DNA of 64,000 nt from Camarhynchus parvulus (taxonomy: Eukaryota; Chordata; Aves; Passeriformes; Thraupidae). A program made the position numbers and the translations under genes. Positions 1 to 11,404 of this stretch are shown here, one piece after another (within the stretch, counting starts at the first letter, position 1; every line of letters begins with the position of its first letter). The DNA lies in the NCBI RefSeq assembly GCF_901933205.1, contig NC_044572.1, positions 91,230,965 to 91,294,964 on the forward strand, in the 5' to 3' direction. The notes beneath the pieces were generated by a model. That model ran no database searches. It was not told the DNA's origin and saw nothing but the letters and a program-made list of their open reading frames with translations.

Positions 1-638
1 GCTCTTTTGACTGACGAGGTTCTACTGACTTCTGAGAAATTATGTCATATAACAAAGAAATCTGTTATAGGTTGCACAATTATTCTGGCTCCTTATTTCA
101 ATTACTGCCTGAATAATGGCACAAAAGAACAAATAAACCAATTAGGTTCTTTTTTTTTTCTTCACCTGGAAGAGTGATACATACGTAGGTATTTAATGTG
201 GACAAGCAACTGAAGCAGTAATTGTCCGATCTCACTTGCAGTACCTTTCTTTCTTTCTTGCTCTCTCTCCCTCTCTGTTTTAGAGAACAGACTAAAATCA
301 CATTCCTATGTCAGCTGTTAATAAGGAATTATAGAAGAATTCAGATCATTAATATGACTCCTCATATGATCACACTTCGATAAGGAAAGACCAAAAGTGA
401 TCTGGGAAAATACCAATCTTCAATTCATACTACATATTCAAATACTACTTTTCTTTCGAAATTTTAGAAGTGAAGGCTTAGGGAAAATGACATCAGGATG
501 CATTTCCTTTTGTGACAAACAGCAGCACAGATGTTTCTATGTCCTGTAAAGGAGAATGACTTTGAAGAAAAGGAAAATATTTTGATTTATGGTTGTTCTA
601 AAGTTAATGATATACTTCAGTGAAGAAGAACAACATAC
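1..638 (-). other. INVS intron 10 (partial)
   Basis: This is AT-rich intron downstream of exon 10, running off the window. It holds a pyrimidine-rich CTTT/CTCT tract around 243-280. I see no exon here that continues the frame expected after residue 488 (a GRTALHW-like start), so exon 11 lies outside the window. Confidence 0.7.
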
Positions 639-868
639 CTCTTTATCCTGAATATTTGGATCTGCATTGTTTTCCAGCAGCACTACCATGCAGTTAATGT
701 AACCTCCATAAGCAGCACACTGCAGAGGTGTTCTACCTGCATAATCCTGCACATTAGGGTTGATTTTATTTTCTATCAGGATTTGGCACACATCAGCATT
801 TCCTCCCAGGGCTGCCCAATGAAGGGGTGAATGCCCATCCTGGTCAACCAAATCTACTCTTGCTCCTC
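639..868 (-). CDS. INVS: INVS coding exon 10 (residues 412-488, ankyrin repeats)
   Basis: The exon is 230 nt, entered in phase 1 and left in phase 0. The acceptor is TTTTTACAG before GAGGAGCA and the donor is GAG before GTATGT. It encodes GGARVDLVDQDGHSPLHWAA and then the repeats beginning NPNVQDYAGRTPLQCAAYGG and NADPNIQDKE. The canonical ankyrin signatures GHSPLHWAA and GRTPLQCAA are intact, so the alpha-helical repeat fold should be complete across this exon. Near-identity to human inversin shows strong purifying selection. This is the last exon inside the window. Confidence 0.96.
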
Positions 869-2325
869 CTGTAAAAACAAATACATTTTTGAGCACAAAA
901 AGAAAATATTGCTGAATGCTAAGAAAAGAGTGAGTTTATGCTCAACTAGAACTTATTTCATAAACTGACAATTCAGAGAAGTATTTCAGAAAGCAACTTC
1001 AATTTTGTTACTCAAATCCTAAAACTAAAACCAAAAATAATTTGGAATTAAACAGTTTCAAAGAAGGTCAGACATCTAACTTTTTTACAATCTTCTGACT
1101 ATCCTCTAATATGCTTTAGAATATCCAGACTTCTCAATTGCCTATGAAAAATCTATTTTATTTGCTTCAGGTCTATGAATTTTCAGTAGAACCTTTCTTT
1201 CTTGACAACAAAATAACTTCTAAAAATTAGATTTCAGATGAAATGTCTTTTTAAATCTCTAAAGCAGACAAGATAAAATAGTCACAATGTAATAATAATT
1301 TTTAAAATAAGCTTATTTTTTAAACGCAAGCACGCTAAGACTTTTATGCAGATAATCAATGTCTCTATATGTTCTTGCAAGATGTAAAAATTTTGTACAA
1401 AAGGAAAACTCCACAAATACAAGAACTTGAGCCAACCAGCAACAATGACTCCCTATATCATAAAATATTTAATTAAACACAACTCAGATTCCAATAGCCA
1501 AACCTCTTGCATCTACAAAAGCTAAATGGCATAGGAGTGGGGGGAAGAGCTTAACAGGAGGTTAAAACGTGCCCAGCAGATCATGGAAGGAAGAGCACTT
1601 TTCAGTAAGAAAGGCTGGTTGATGAAAAACTTGCAAACTTTAGCTTGGATACTTCATCTATCCATAGGTGGGATAATGTCTGAAGCAGGAAGGCGATGTT
1701 TCTGGGAAGCTAAAATGACAGAATTTTGCATCTAAAATGCACTGTTCTTTCATTGTAGTTCTTACCCTTCAGCAGATATTTTACAATTATCTAAAACTGT
1801 GTACTTTGTCAAATCCTATTTTGGTCTACAAAAAAAATACTGCTTTTAAAAAACAACCAGAAAAAAATATTAATGATGTAGGACTTTTGATATCTATCTA
1901 CATTAAAAAAATTAAAACTCACTTTAAAAGTCTTAAAAGAACCCTAAAAACAGTCTTTCACAAAAGTGAAGAAAGCTTAATTTGGTCTTATTTACTGAGG
2001 GGAAAAAAATCAAACAAAAACAGAAGAAAGAAAGGACTTGCTGGGGGAAGAGTTGGTTTGAGAGACTAGAATGTACTTGTAAAGGCTTGAACAGAAATGA
2101 GCTTTGAAATGAACAATCCCAATTTTGAAAGTTTTGTATTTAACACTTCTAGCCATTTATGCACAACACTGATAATCTTTTAGATTCACAAGGGAAATTT
2201 ACAAACAAAACCTGCTTTAAGGGAAGCAATTTCCTACCCCTATCTTGCTCAGCTGTTTATTTCCCATCCCCACAGGAAGCAGCAGCAGAACTCTTGGACA
2301 GGTTTGGAAAGCCCTGAGAGCTGAC
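869..2325 (-). other. INVS intron 9
   Basis: This is AT-rich intron of about 1.46 kb between exons 9 and 10. Several short A-runs are present around 1830-1930 and 2005-2030. I see no recognisable repeat family, RNA gene or conserved coding segment. The 110-residue plus-strand open frame at 1737-2069 is lysine-rich low-complexity translation and is not supported as a gene. Confidence 0.6.
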
Positions 2326-2481
2326 CTTTGATGAGTGTTTGAATCACTTCCTTGTGACCCATCTCACAGGCTCGGAAGAGCGGGGTGTGTTTCATCACAT
2401 CCAGGGCATCTACCTGTGCTTTGTGCTCCAGCAGCAGCTTCACTGTGCTGACGTGGCCAGAAAGGGCAGCAGCATGTAAGG
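2326..2481 (-). CDS. INVS: INVS coding exon 9 (residues 360-411, ankyrin repeats)
   Basis: The exon is 156 nt, phase 1 to phase 1. The acceptor is CTTCCAG before CCTTACATG. The donor is AAAG before GTCAGC, which has C at +3 instead of the usual A or G and is the weakest-looking donor in the window. It encodes LHAAALSGHVSTVKLLLEHK and HTPLFRACEMGHKEVIQTLI, both standard ankyrin helices matching inversin. Because the exon is a multiple of three with equal phases, skipping it would keep the frame and delete about one and a half repeats. Confidence 0.96.
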
Positions 2482-3779
2482 CTGGAAGAATAAAGGAGTG
2501 GGGAAAAAGAAACAACAATACCATGAGCTTTAGAGGTCCACAGTTAGAACAGTCAAAATAAAAATTAAGTACAATTTGGTGGGAAAAGTACTTTTCAACC
2601 TCAAGAAACTGAAGAAGTGATGATGTAAGAACACTTTCTTGCCATAGAAGCAACAAGCAGAAAAAATATTAGCCCTGAAACATGCTTCCAACTTGCACAA
2701 ATAGAAATTTTACATTTAGCACCACCAAGATTGGCTTATAGTGAGGATTTGTGGAAGAATAGCAGCTTCTGATTAAGGGAACATAACAAGATTTACTTCT
2801 GCCTCTGCTTTGTGGCATTTCTGAGATTGCTCATCATCAGCAAAAGAAAGCTTTCATTATTTCTTCAACACTTTCCTGAAAATGACTTTTTCCTTTCAAG
2901 TAAGCAAAGCTGTCTCAATTAAAACTAACTTCAGAAAACCACCCAGCTGTTCCTACTCCTCCTTGCCTCCCTCTTTTGTTTTGGAATTACTTGGAGAAAA
3001 TTGTATATGAAATTATGTAGCAAGTCCATAATATCTTGCACAGTATCTCTGTCTCCCTGTTTTCTTCAAGAAAAAGAAAAAGATTGCAGAAAAACCAGCT
3101 GCTGCTACTTCAGATACTTCAGAACTCAGGTAAAGATGTGGTGTCCTGTAATTGGAGTAGCTATTGCCTAACACAGCATCCTGCAGGCACTGTCAGCCAG
3201 AATTTTGGATGACCAGTTCATGGCTCTTTTTGAAGGAAAGAAGAGCTGCACACAGCAATGCGATTTAAAACCAAGAGAGAGCACATGTATTGGTGGCTTC
3301 ACTTACAGTTTGACTTCAAAATGCTTTGGGTTATTTCCAACAGTTAGCAGTCAGATCAGACAATCTACATTCTCATGCTGCCTTAAATGTAGAATATATT
3401 ACTGACAAATCAAAATAATATAGAATAAAACCACAAAACAGTGTGGTTTTTAAGTGTGCATTCAATAAAGTGAATTCATATTTCCCCGTGAAATTTCAGA
3501 AACATTCATGCTTAGTGAGAACCGAATCTTGCTCATGCAAGCAAAATGTGGGGCTGTAAACACTACCTACACGTCCACATTTGTCCAGTGTTAAGACAGG
3601 GTCAGGATCCAGCAGAGGCATTTACAGAAATGCACACCACAAAGACCAGCATTACAAGGAGCAGCTTCTTGAACCATAGGCAGAATATAAAACCAGCGTT
3701 TTTGTATTTGCCAGCTACTGTTTACAACCAGCACCAGCTTATGAGACAGTAACCCAGCACAACCTGTTACACAGGCCCT

Positions 3780-5065
3780 ACTGAAATGCTCAGGTTGTTT
3801 GTGCTGTCATTGACCCGAATCCACCTGGTGTACGCTGCCGTAAAACAGAGTCACAAAGTAAGTGACAGTAACATTGTGACACGGACTAAGCATTGGGGTC
3901 AGAGCCAGAGACACTGTGAGGAGTGAAAATTGAAATCATGCCTTTGAGAGGACGCTGATTTGAGTGCAGCAGCCTGAAGGCACAGCAGAGCTCCTTGCGC
4001 TGGTGAACAGGGAGTGCCTGTGCAGCAGCCACTGTGAGTGGGTGGCTATCAGTAGGAACTGGACAGGAATGAGATCCCTGCCGCGCCGTACATTTGGATG
4101 GGCCTGCTTCTCGTGGTCTGACCTCACAATAAACTCTAGGTTCTGGTTTTTGTCCTGAATCCCTTATGAAACCAAAGGCAGTAAAACACTCCATCAGATG
4201 ACACATGGGGTGTGTGTAACAATACAATAGAAAAAGAGCTGCTGTGTCAGCTTGGCCAGTTCTTCCCCCCTATCACTCATTCTGACGCAGGCATCTTGTT
4301 TCGCACTTTGTGCTCAATATTTTCTTGTAAGCCAAATTTTCTGTGATGGAGTCACGGTGACTGAAGAGATTCTTCAGCCAGCTGGTGACAATGGGCCCTT
4401 TGTTCAGCCGACAGACAGAGCCCTCTCCATTGTGCGCAGTGACGGCAGAGCTATAAAGCTGCCCCTGTAATGCTCCTGCAGCGCTGATCTCTGAGAGGAG
4501 GGAAATTCCTTTCCCTTGGTGTCATTCTCCTACACAATGCCCAGAGTCTCGATGTTCTAGCAGAACTCAATGGAGAGCTTGCTCTTTTTGAGTAAATGCA
4601 AAAGGCTGCGTTAACGCAGCATTACAACCGAGCTGAACCGAGTCTGCACACAAAAGTCAGAAAAACACAGCCTTGAACTCTGCTCAGCAACTGTATCCCA
4701 GGCACGGAGGCATGCGCGCTATTTTCTATCAGTGCATAGTTTCCTGTCCGAATGCAACACTGCTTTTCCCTCACAAATACTTGGGAATGATTAAAGCCCT
4801 TTGGGAAGAAAAAAAAAATAAATCACAGTGTGATTTAGTGGTGGGCTTCCTTTTATGTTCAGAGCTGGCTACAATAAAGCCCATGCTATGCACTCGCTGG
4901 CACAATGGTGCAGCTCGGGCCACTCGGCAGCACAGCTCCCCACTTCCAGGCTGTTCCTGTGCTCTACACAGCGGCACTCCCAAGCAAATGGAAAATCCAT
5001 TCATTTCCTTGGATTAAAAGCCCTACAAGGAAACCGAGATTAAAAGGTGATTACATATCACCGCT
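3780..5065. promoter_or_regulatory. CpG-retaining block in INVS intron 8, candidate enhancer or alternative promoter
   Basis: By eye this 1.3-kb segment carries well over twenty CpG dinucleotides, while the neighbouring intron has almost none. It contains three SOX-like sites (ACAATGG 4388-4394, CCTTTGT 4397-4403, CCATTGT 4427-4433), a TATAAAG at 4452-4458 and a 16-bp perfect palindrome at 4605-4620. Several short open frames occur on both strands, but none resembles a known protein and none joins the INVS frame. CpG retention suggests germline hypomethylation, or a relatively young GC-rich insertion not yet decayed. I cannot decide between these without an alignment. Confidence 0.4.
4605..4620. 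repeat. 16-bp perfect palindrome centred on GTTAAC
   Basis: GCTGCGTTAACGCAGC equals its own reverse complement over all 16 bases, with two CpGs and a central GTTAAC (HpaI site, resembling paired HNF1 half-sites). It sits in the CpG-retaining block of intron 8. It could be a dimeric transcription-factor site, or chance. Confidence 0.85.
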
Positions 5066-6566
5066 AGGAAAGGTTTAAGACTGAAAGATAATAAAGCCAA
5101 CCACCTGAATTATTCAAGCATGAAATCCACACCTGAGTAATTTCAGAAACACAGTATGTGATTACTGATTACTGTCTGCAAAGAAAAAAACCCTTTGTAA
5201 GGAGGTTTGCACAGTAACAACAACATTGCTGCACCTTCAGGTCTCAAACAAATACAGAGAATTATTTGAAAGGGAACTGTCATGAAATAGCAAGTGTAGG
5301 TGAGACTGATAAAAGATGAAATAAGACTAAAATTGTAGAATATTTAGTTTGTACTGCCATCAAACATGAAGACTGAGATTTTATTTGTTGCACTATTTCC
5401 TACACTCAAAAATTTCAAACTATCACAACTTGGAAAGACTGATGTATTTAGTGTGTGTTACATTGTAAGAAAAACAAGAATTTAGATATTTAAACAGAAT
5501 TTTTTGTTAACTGCAAATTGCTTTTTGTTAAGATCAAACACATCATCAAAGGAAACTTTAAAAATTCAATATTGATGCATACTAAGTTTCAAATCCTGAA
5601 CCACACAACCCTGACATATATATTTTGCACTTCTAACTCTGTGAATGTATCTGGCATTGAGTAGTTCCTGATCTCTCTACACACAGTTTACCCTGAAGCC
5701 CTGCTATCAACCCCCCTCAAATTTATACCAAATATACCCACATTCTCCTGATTTTGCATCCAGATGCCATCAGCATACTTTACAACTCTACTTCTCCTAA
5801 ACTTCCAATACTGCTGAATACATAAACACTTCAACACCTGTCTCTCTCACCTGTCAAAACTGTTATTCTGTTTTTGTTGAAAGCACTGCATAGGTACAAT
5901 ATTTCTACCAATTTTTTTTTCCTTAAAGGAGATAAATTCATAGTTACTACAGGAAATTCTGTATTTCATTACTTGCACACTTGAATTCTGAAGCACTGTG
6001 TTGCCTACTTTTGTTTCAGGCAGATAACATGATGATAAATTTGGGGGATATCAAGTTTGATCTCTTGTTTGGAAAACAGAAGTGCAATAGATCTAATCTT
6101 TATTTCACTATCTTTAAAAATAACTGGAACGATTTTCATGGTAATTTAGCTACTTCAGTGGTTACTTTGCTCCATATTGTTTCAAAGTATTTGTGTACTG
6201 TCAAATACATTTGAACAGGCATTTTCAGGAAGAGCTTTTTCTGCAACTATGTTTCATGTTATTCTTCAAGTTACTGAACAGCTCTTCCTTTCACAGGATT
6301 ACAGAATTAACTAAATAGCATTGCAGTACATTTCTTCTTTCTACATTTCAAATGAACTGTTCCAATCTGTGCAGAAAAGATTTGCTTCTTTCCCACAATA
6401 AGGCAAAGACTTGACTGACACATATAATTACGATAATGCAGAAATGTTTTCAGGATTGAAGTACACATGCAGAAAGACATTAATACAGATTCTATCAATA
6501 TTTCCACTTGGTGGAAATCACACAGATTGGAAACATGCAGTGGCTCTTTACTGTAAAGCATCTTAC

Positions 6567-6738
6567 CTGTGCCGGCGTATTTGTCTGTCATATTGATATC
6601 AATATCCAATTTTAAAGTCAGCATAGTCCTAATGACATCATCACTGCCTTTGCCAGCTGCCCACATGAAGGACGTTCTTCCCTCAAGATCTGAGTCATCT
6701 TTTACAGAAGGATGTTTCAAAAATACTTCAACTGTTTC
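6567..6738 (-). CDS. INVS: INVS coding exon 8 (residues 303-360, ankyrin repeats)
   Basis: The exon is 172 nt, phase 0 to phase 1. The acceptor is TTTTCAG before GAAACAGTT and the donor is ACAG before GTAAGA. It encodes ETVEVFLKHPSVKDDSDLEG, GRTSFMWAAGKGSDDV and a DIDINMTDKYAGT linker that reads on to exon 9 through a split alanine codon. It matches the inversin segment in which FMWAA replaces the usual PLHWAA signature, a feature also seen in human. Confidence 0.96.
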
Positions 6739-7079
6739 CTGAAAAGACATACTGCTGAAATTAACATTAAAAGGAATCTGCAACAACAAGAAACCATTGT
6801 CTCATGCAGCTGTTTATGAAGCAAATAAATTCATTTTTCCTTTTATGTTTATAAAGAGTAACTGCTCAACAGGAACTTCTGTTATGCCTTTTCCCTCACC
6901 AATGATCATAGTGCACCCTTAACTATGAGTTTAACACTATCATTTAACACTTTTTTCTTTTCAGTGTCAAATACAATGTGTTCGTCACAAGGAAGCAGAA
7001 GACACCATAGTTTCTGTGAAGAAAGCCATGGGAAAAATGTCATGGGTTTATCCAAACATGACTGTAATACTGTGATGAA

Positions 7080-7302
7080 AAAATTACAGAATCCTTTAGG
7101 CTGGAAAAGACCTCTGAGATCATCGAGTCCAACCTATGACCCAACACCACCATGTCAACCAGACCATGGCATGGAGTGCCACATCCAATCCTTCCTTAAA
7201 TACCTACAGGGACAGTGACTCCACCACCTCCCTGGGCAGCCCATTCCAACATTCCATCAGCCTGTCTGTGATGGGACTCCTTCTGATATCCAACCTAAAC
7301 CT
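7080..7302 (-). mobile_element. CR1 LINE, 5'-truncated 3' end
   Basis: On the plus strand the sequence begins near ACAGAATCCTTTAGGCTGG and continues through GAGATCATCGAGTCCAACC to GATATCCAACCTAAACCTG. Its reverse complement is the conserved 3' untranslated end of avian CR1 retrotransposons, including the GGTTGGACTCGATGATCT segment and the terminal CTGT-type octamer remnant. Only about 220 bp remain, the usual severe 5' truncation. It lies in the same direction as INVS, inside intron 7. The left boundary is good to a few bases and the right boundary to about 20. Confidence 0.9.
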
Positions 7303-8911
7303 GAAAACAATGTTCTTTCAAAATATTTTCCCAATATATTTTTTCTCTCCAATTATAAATACAATTGCACATGCAAATATTTTACTTTGCCTTACTCTAA
7401 TATTTTGACTGTTAAAAAACAAGGGGGTCAACATAGACATATTTCCTCATGTTTAATAACATAATCAGGTTACTAATTACTGAAATACTATATTTCAGAA
7501 AATATTAGGAAATCTTTATACCTGAGTCTTTCCACTGTAACTGTTAAACTAAAATCCCAAATCAAGGAAAAAAATAATTATTTCTTTAAATGCTGTGTTT
7601 GTGTTAGGCTGTCAGCAAACAAGTCCACGGTTTAACCTGCTACTAGATTCTTAATGAGTCACCCAGGAAAGGAAGGGAGAGAAAATCACAACTATTAGAA
7701 AACTACTAAAAAGGAAGATTTTCCCTTTTCTATTTAATGCCTTAAAAGGCTATGCATGTAACAGCTGGGAAACATCTGATATGAGTCACTGGTAGGCTAG
7801 CCAATAAAAACCTGAAAAAAACAGGTTTCATTATTTTACTTTATATTTATATTTTATTATTAATACTATCTTAGCCTTTCCTCTGTGCAACTCCACAATA
7901 GCTCTATACCTACTCTTGGCAGGACAAGAATTTCTTGGCTAGAATGAACTAAATTATTTTAATAATGAAGGTGTTTGAATGCCTAAGTACCATTGATCAA
8001 TTTGGATTTGTTTTTTTCACTACTACTTCTATTTCACCCCTCTAAAGAAATAGGAAATGTCTCATTTATCTTATGCTACTGATCTAGGATCCTTACAGCT
8101 TTGTGAATTTAGGTCTGAACTAGCAGTTTATTGTGAAAAGGTCCAGCCAGAAGCAAGGAGAGATGGCAGCATAAAGCTTTCCACACAAACTCAGCAGGAG
8201 TTTATATCTCTGTGTTCTCACACTGACCACCACCACACCTCAGACACAAACAGCCTCTCATTAGGCCAGAATCTCAGCACCCTCCCGGGGTTCTGCCCTG
8301 CTGGAAATCCTGCTGAGTGAAAAGCACTGCAAAGGCAGCACTTCTTCAATACTGAGGCAAACATTCTAAAAAATACAAATATTTTATTTTTCTGCTAAGT
8401 TTTGGCAAAGCAACGCTTCTTTCAATGACTCTTTCTTTCCTACAGCTTTTTAATTGGAAAAAGTAGAAAATCCCACAGTACTATAAGCATTATTTTCCAA
8501 AATGAAGTTACGACAACTTGAAAACAAAACAAAATTAAATTACACCAGGATAACTAACAAATCAGAAAATAGAAGTATCAATCAATTTAATTCTACATGT
8601 ATTTTGTTATGAAAGACCACATGTATTCTAACACTACTAAAAAAGGTGGAGGAAACAACATAAAAAAACAATAAATCTGAAAAATAACAGTAAAGGAGAG
8701 AGCTAAACATGAAACATTCAATTCTGTGCTATCAGAAAAATGAAAAATACTACATATTATTTTTGAACATTTAAAAATAAGGCAGGGGTATCCACATTTC
8801 ATTTACTAGATGAATCTTATAAATATATTAAAGGAAAATACATTGTTTTGAACACCTCTGGGAAAATTCAGGGAAAAAAAATTTAGTTCTGCAGACTAAC
8901 ATCAATATGAA

Positions 8912-9043
8912 GGGAGCATCTTAGCTCAGTTGGTTAGAGCGTGCTGTTAATAACATCTGGGTTCAATCCCTGTTTGGGCCATTCACTTAAGAGCTGGACT
9001 TGAGGATCCTTGTGGGTCCCTCTGCACTCAGAATATTCTGTGA
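8912..9043 (+). mobile_element. tRNA-Ile-derived SINE with CR1 tail (TguSINE1-like)
   Basis: The first half is a degraded tRNA-Ile(AAU): A box TTAGCTCAGTTGG from 8921, anticodon-loop region TTAATAAC, B box GGTTCAATCCC at 8960-8970, and a GGGCC end of the acceptor stem. It runs directly into GAGCTGGACTTGAGGATCCT and ends GAATATTCTGTGA, a CR1-type 3' tail recognised by the CR1 reverse transcriptase. This tRNA-Ile plus CR1 layout is the one described for TguSINE1 in passerines. The element appears full length. It is not a functional tRNA gene: its acceptor stem does not pair and the 3' part is replaced. Confidence 0.88.
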
Positions 9044-11294
9044 CCAGGAAATAAAGATTCTCTGATCTTCCTTCACACATGAAGTTCAAACTTTTAAATA
9101 GCAGTGTTTCTTGGGACCTCCTTGGGATACCCAAGACATCTAAATTTGGGTTGTTATACTGGGTAATGTCTTTTTCTTCTAGAACTTTTCCTGTCTACAG
9201 TAAATGGGGATAAGTTAGTCTTAGGGAACAAATGCTTCACATAATTCAAGTGCTGGCTAATCCTTTTCAGTCTTTAAAAAACCTAAAAATGTCATATTAT
9301 AGTAAGTAACCCATAGAGAAACAGAGCAAAGAACAAGATATCAAAGCAAATAAAACTGAAAGCCATGCAAACATTTACTGTAAACACAAAAGAACAAACT
9401 TTCTTCTTGTTAGAGAACAAGAAACATTACATTTCAACTGAGAAAAACCACACCCAACCAAAACTGGGCAGACTGAATAGAACAATGTGGCTCTCAAACC
9501 GTGAGTATAGAGATGCTACTGCCAGAATGTATCTCCACTCAGTTGTTTGACCATGTATGTATATGGAGTGCAGTGGTGGGAATTACTCAATGATATGCAT
9601 GTAAAGGAGACAAAAAGGCAAATAGTGGTACTCAGAAAAAACTGGACCAGTGAAAACAGACTCCAGACATAATTTAGGCAGGGGCTGTTGAGTACATCAC
9701 CAGCTAAAAGAGGCCTGCAGATCTGAATGAAACTCTCCTGTGTGATTTTTCATGCAAGACAGGAAACAGTACATTCATTGTAAGTACACAAGATTACAAA
9801 AGAATGTCTGATTCCACCATGTACTTAACTTCCCCTTAAAGCACAGATGATATCACAATTTGGCTGGCTGATGGGATCAAAAGGCAGCAACATAATGAAG
9901 ATGTTTCATTTAACTGAATCAAGCCCAGGGAAAGAAAACCGGTATGAAAAATCTTTTTAGGAATACATCAATATAGAAAAGAAAAAAAAAACCCAACCAG
10001 ATAAAAGAATGTGGAGATAATCACCAGATGGTAAATATTTTTTTTTTCTATGAGTTTAACTCAAACACGAAAGAAAGGCATTTACAACACAAATATTTTA
10101 AATGTGTTAGGCCCAAATTGTACACAGCCCTAAATCAACAAAAATCAGCATCAACAAAAAATTCTCTAAAGTGAAGATTACACAGAGAAATATGTTTCAA
10201 TAAAAGTCTGAATTTAAAAAAAATCTGGATGGTCTTAGTAAGACCATCTCCAAAAAAATGCCACCAACATCCCAAAACTCACTTGGGAGCAAAAATATTG
10301 ATTGTTCTGTTCCCTCTTTCAATACTATTTCTACATGTGTTAACTTGAATTGTTCTCAGGGGCATTTAAATTCTCCCTTTTTTTCCTTGTTAACGTGTAG
10401 GTATGCAAGAAAGACCCAAATTATTATCCCTGCTAAGAAAATGTTGCAATGTGGACTACATAATTATTACATTAATTAGACACTAAATAACTCTTTCTAT
10501 AAAGGAAGAGTATGAAAACTATGAGAGGTAAAGGAGCTTAAGAGAAGCTTTCTTTATTTCCAGTGCTTGAGAACTACTTCTGCAACATCTGCGACTGGCA
10601 ATCATTGAAGTGCTGAGTTTTATACTTGGCTCTACTGTATCTGATCTTGCTCTGGAAAAAAAAATTACCTATTATACCAAAGTATAAGAATTAAGCTGTC
10701 TGAGAAACCAATGTTCTTTTGTTGTCTGAGTTTAAAAAAATATTTCTAAAAATTTTAAAAATACAGTGTTCCTGAAGAATTATGACAAAAGGCACTCAAC
10801 TCTTTAGCTGGGCTTCATGAGACAACAGTTCATTCATAATGCCAAATATTTATAAATTAACTACCTTCTTGAATGCAAAGACTGGTTTGACTGGTCCTGC
10901 AGCAGCTGTGCAAATATTCCTACAGGTCATCTTACTCTAGTTACCTTATAACTGCTTAAGACTTCATTATAATGAGCCCTAAAACCTGAAAGTACTGTGA
11001 AATAGTAGGTGTCATTCTGCTTTCTGTTGAAGTAACTGAATGACTATTGTGTTTTGTGATGCAAACATATAGATCAAAGGGCCTTTTTTGTACAGAAAGT
11101 TAGTTTTTGTACATCTGTCTTTTAATAGTTCGAAATTAACCACATTCATATCACATAACATAGGAGAACTCTGAATTAACTCATGCCAACAACACTGTGT
11201 TTATGTGATTTCAAAAACAACTCAAACACTCTGCTAAACTATAAAGATTTCAGCAAAATATGTTTACTTCACATTTAGGGTATGTTCTACTTAC

Positions 11295-11404
11295 AGCAAA
11301 GTTGCTCTGCGCTGCATAATGTAGGGGTGTTGCACCTTGACTATCAGATGGGATAGTTCCAAACTTATTTCTTTCTAGTAAGAGATGGACAATCTGCGCA
11401 TGAC
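11295..11404 (-). CDS. INVS: INVS coding exon 7 (residues 266-302, ankyrin repeats)
   Basis: This short exon is 110 nt, phase 1 to phase 0. The acceptor is TTTCTCAG before GTCATGCG and the donor is TTTGCT before GTAAGT, a near-consensus donor. It encodes HAQIVHLLLERNKFGTIPSD and SQGATPLHYAAQSNFA. The split glycine from exon 6 (G plus GT) restores the LLGHAQIV sequence of inversin. The exon was found by searching for the missing residues between the SYDNLFRTPLHWAALLG and ETVEVFLKH blocks. It fits exactly in length and phase. Confidence 0.95.

Larger units (their letters stand above)
2482..6566 (-). other. INVS intron 8
   Basis: This is an intron of about 4.1 kb. The flanks (2482-3780 and 5070-6566) are ordinary AT-rich sequence in which I recognise nothing. 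The middle (about 3780-5065) is visibly richer in G+C and CpG and is listed separately. Confidence 0.6.
6739..11294 (-). other. INVS intron 7
   Basis: This is an intron of about 4.6 kb between exons 7 and 8. It holds a CR1 3' fragment at about 7080-7302 and a tRNA-derived SINE at 8912-9043. The rest is AT-rich sequence with short A-runs and nothing I can name. Confidence 0.6.

Noticed and set aside
1737..2069. 110-residue plus-strand open frame in intron 9
   Set aside because: Lysine-rich translation of A-rich intron, with no domain, CpG signal or splice context.
8912..8978. Possible functional tRNA-Ile gene
   Set aside because: The acceptor stem does not pair, the anticodon arm is mutated and the sequence runs directly into a CR1-type tail, so it is the head of a SINE.
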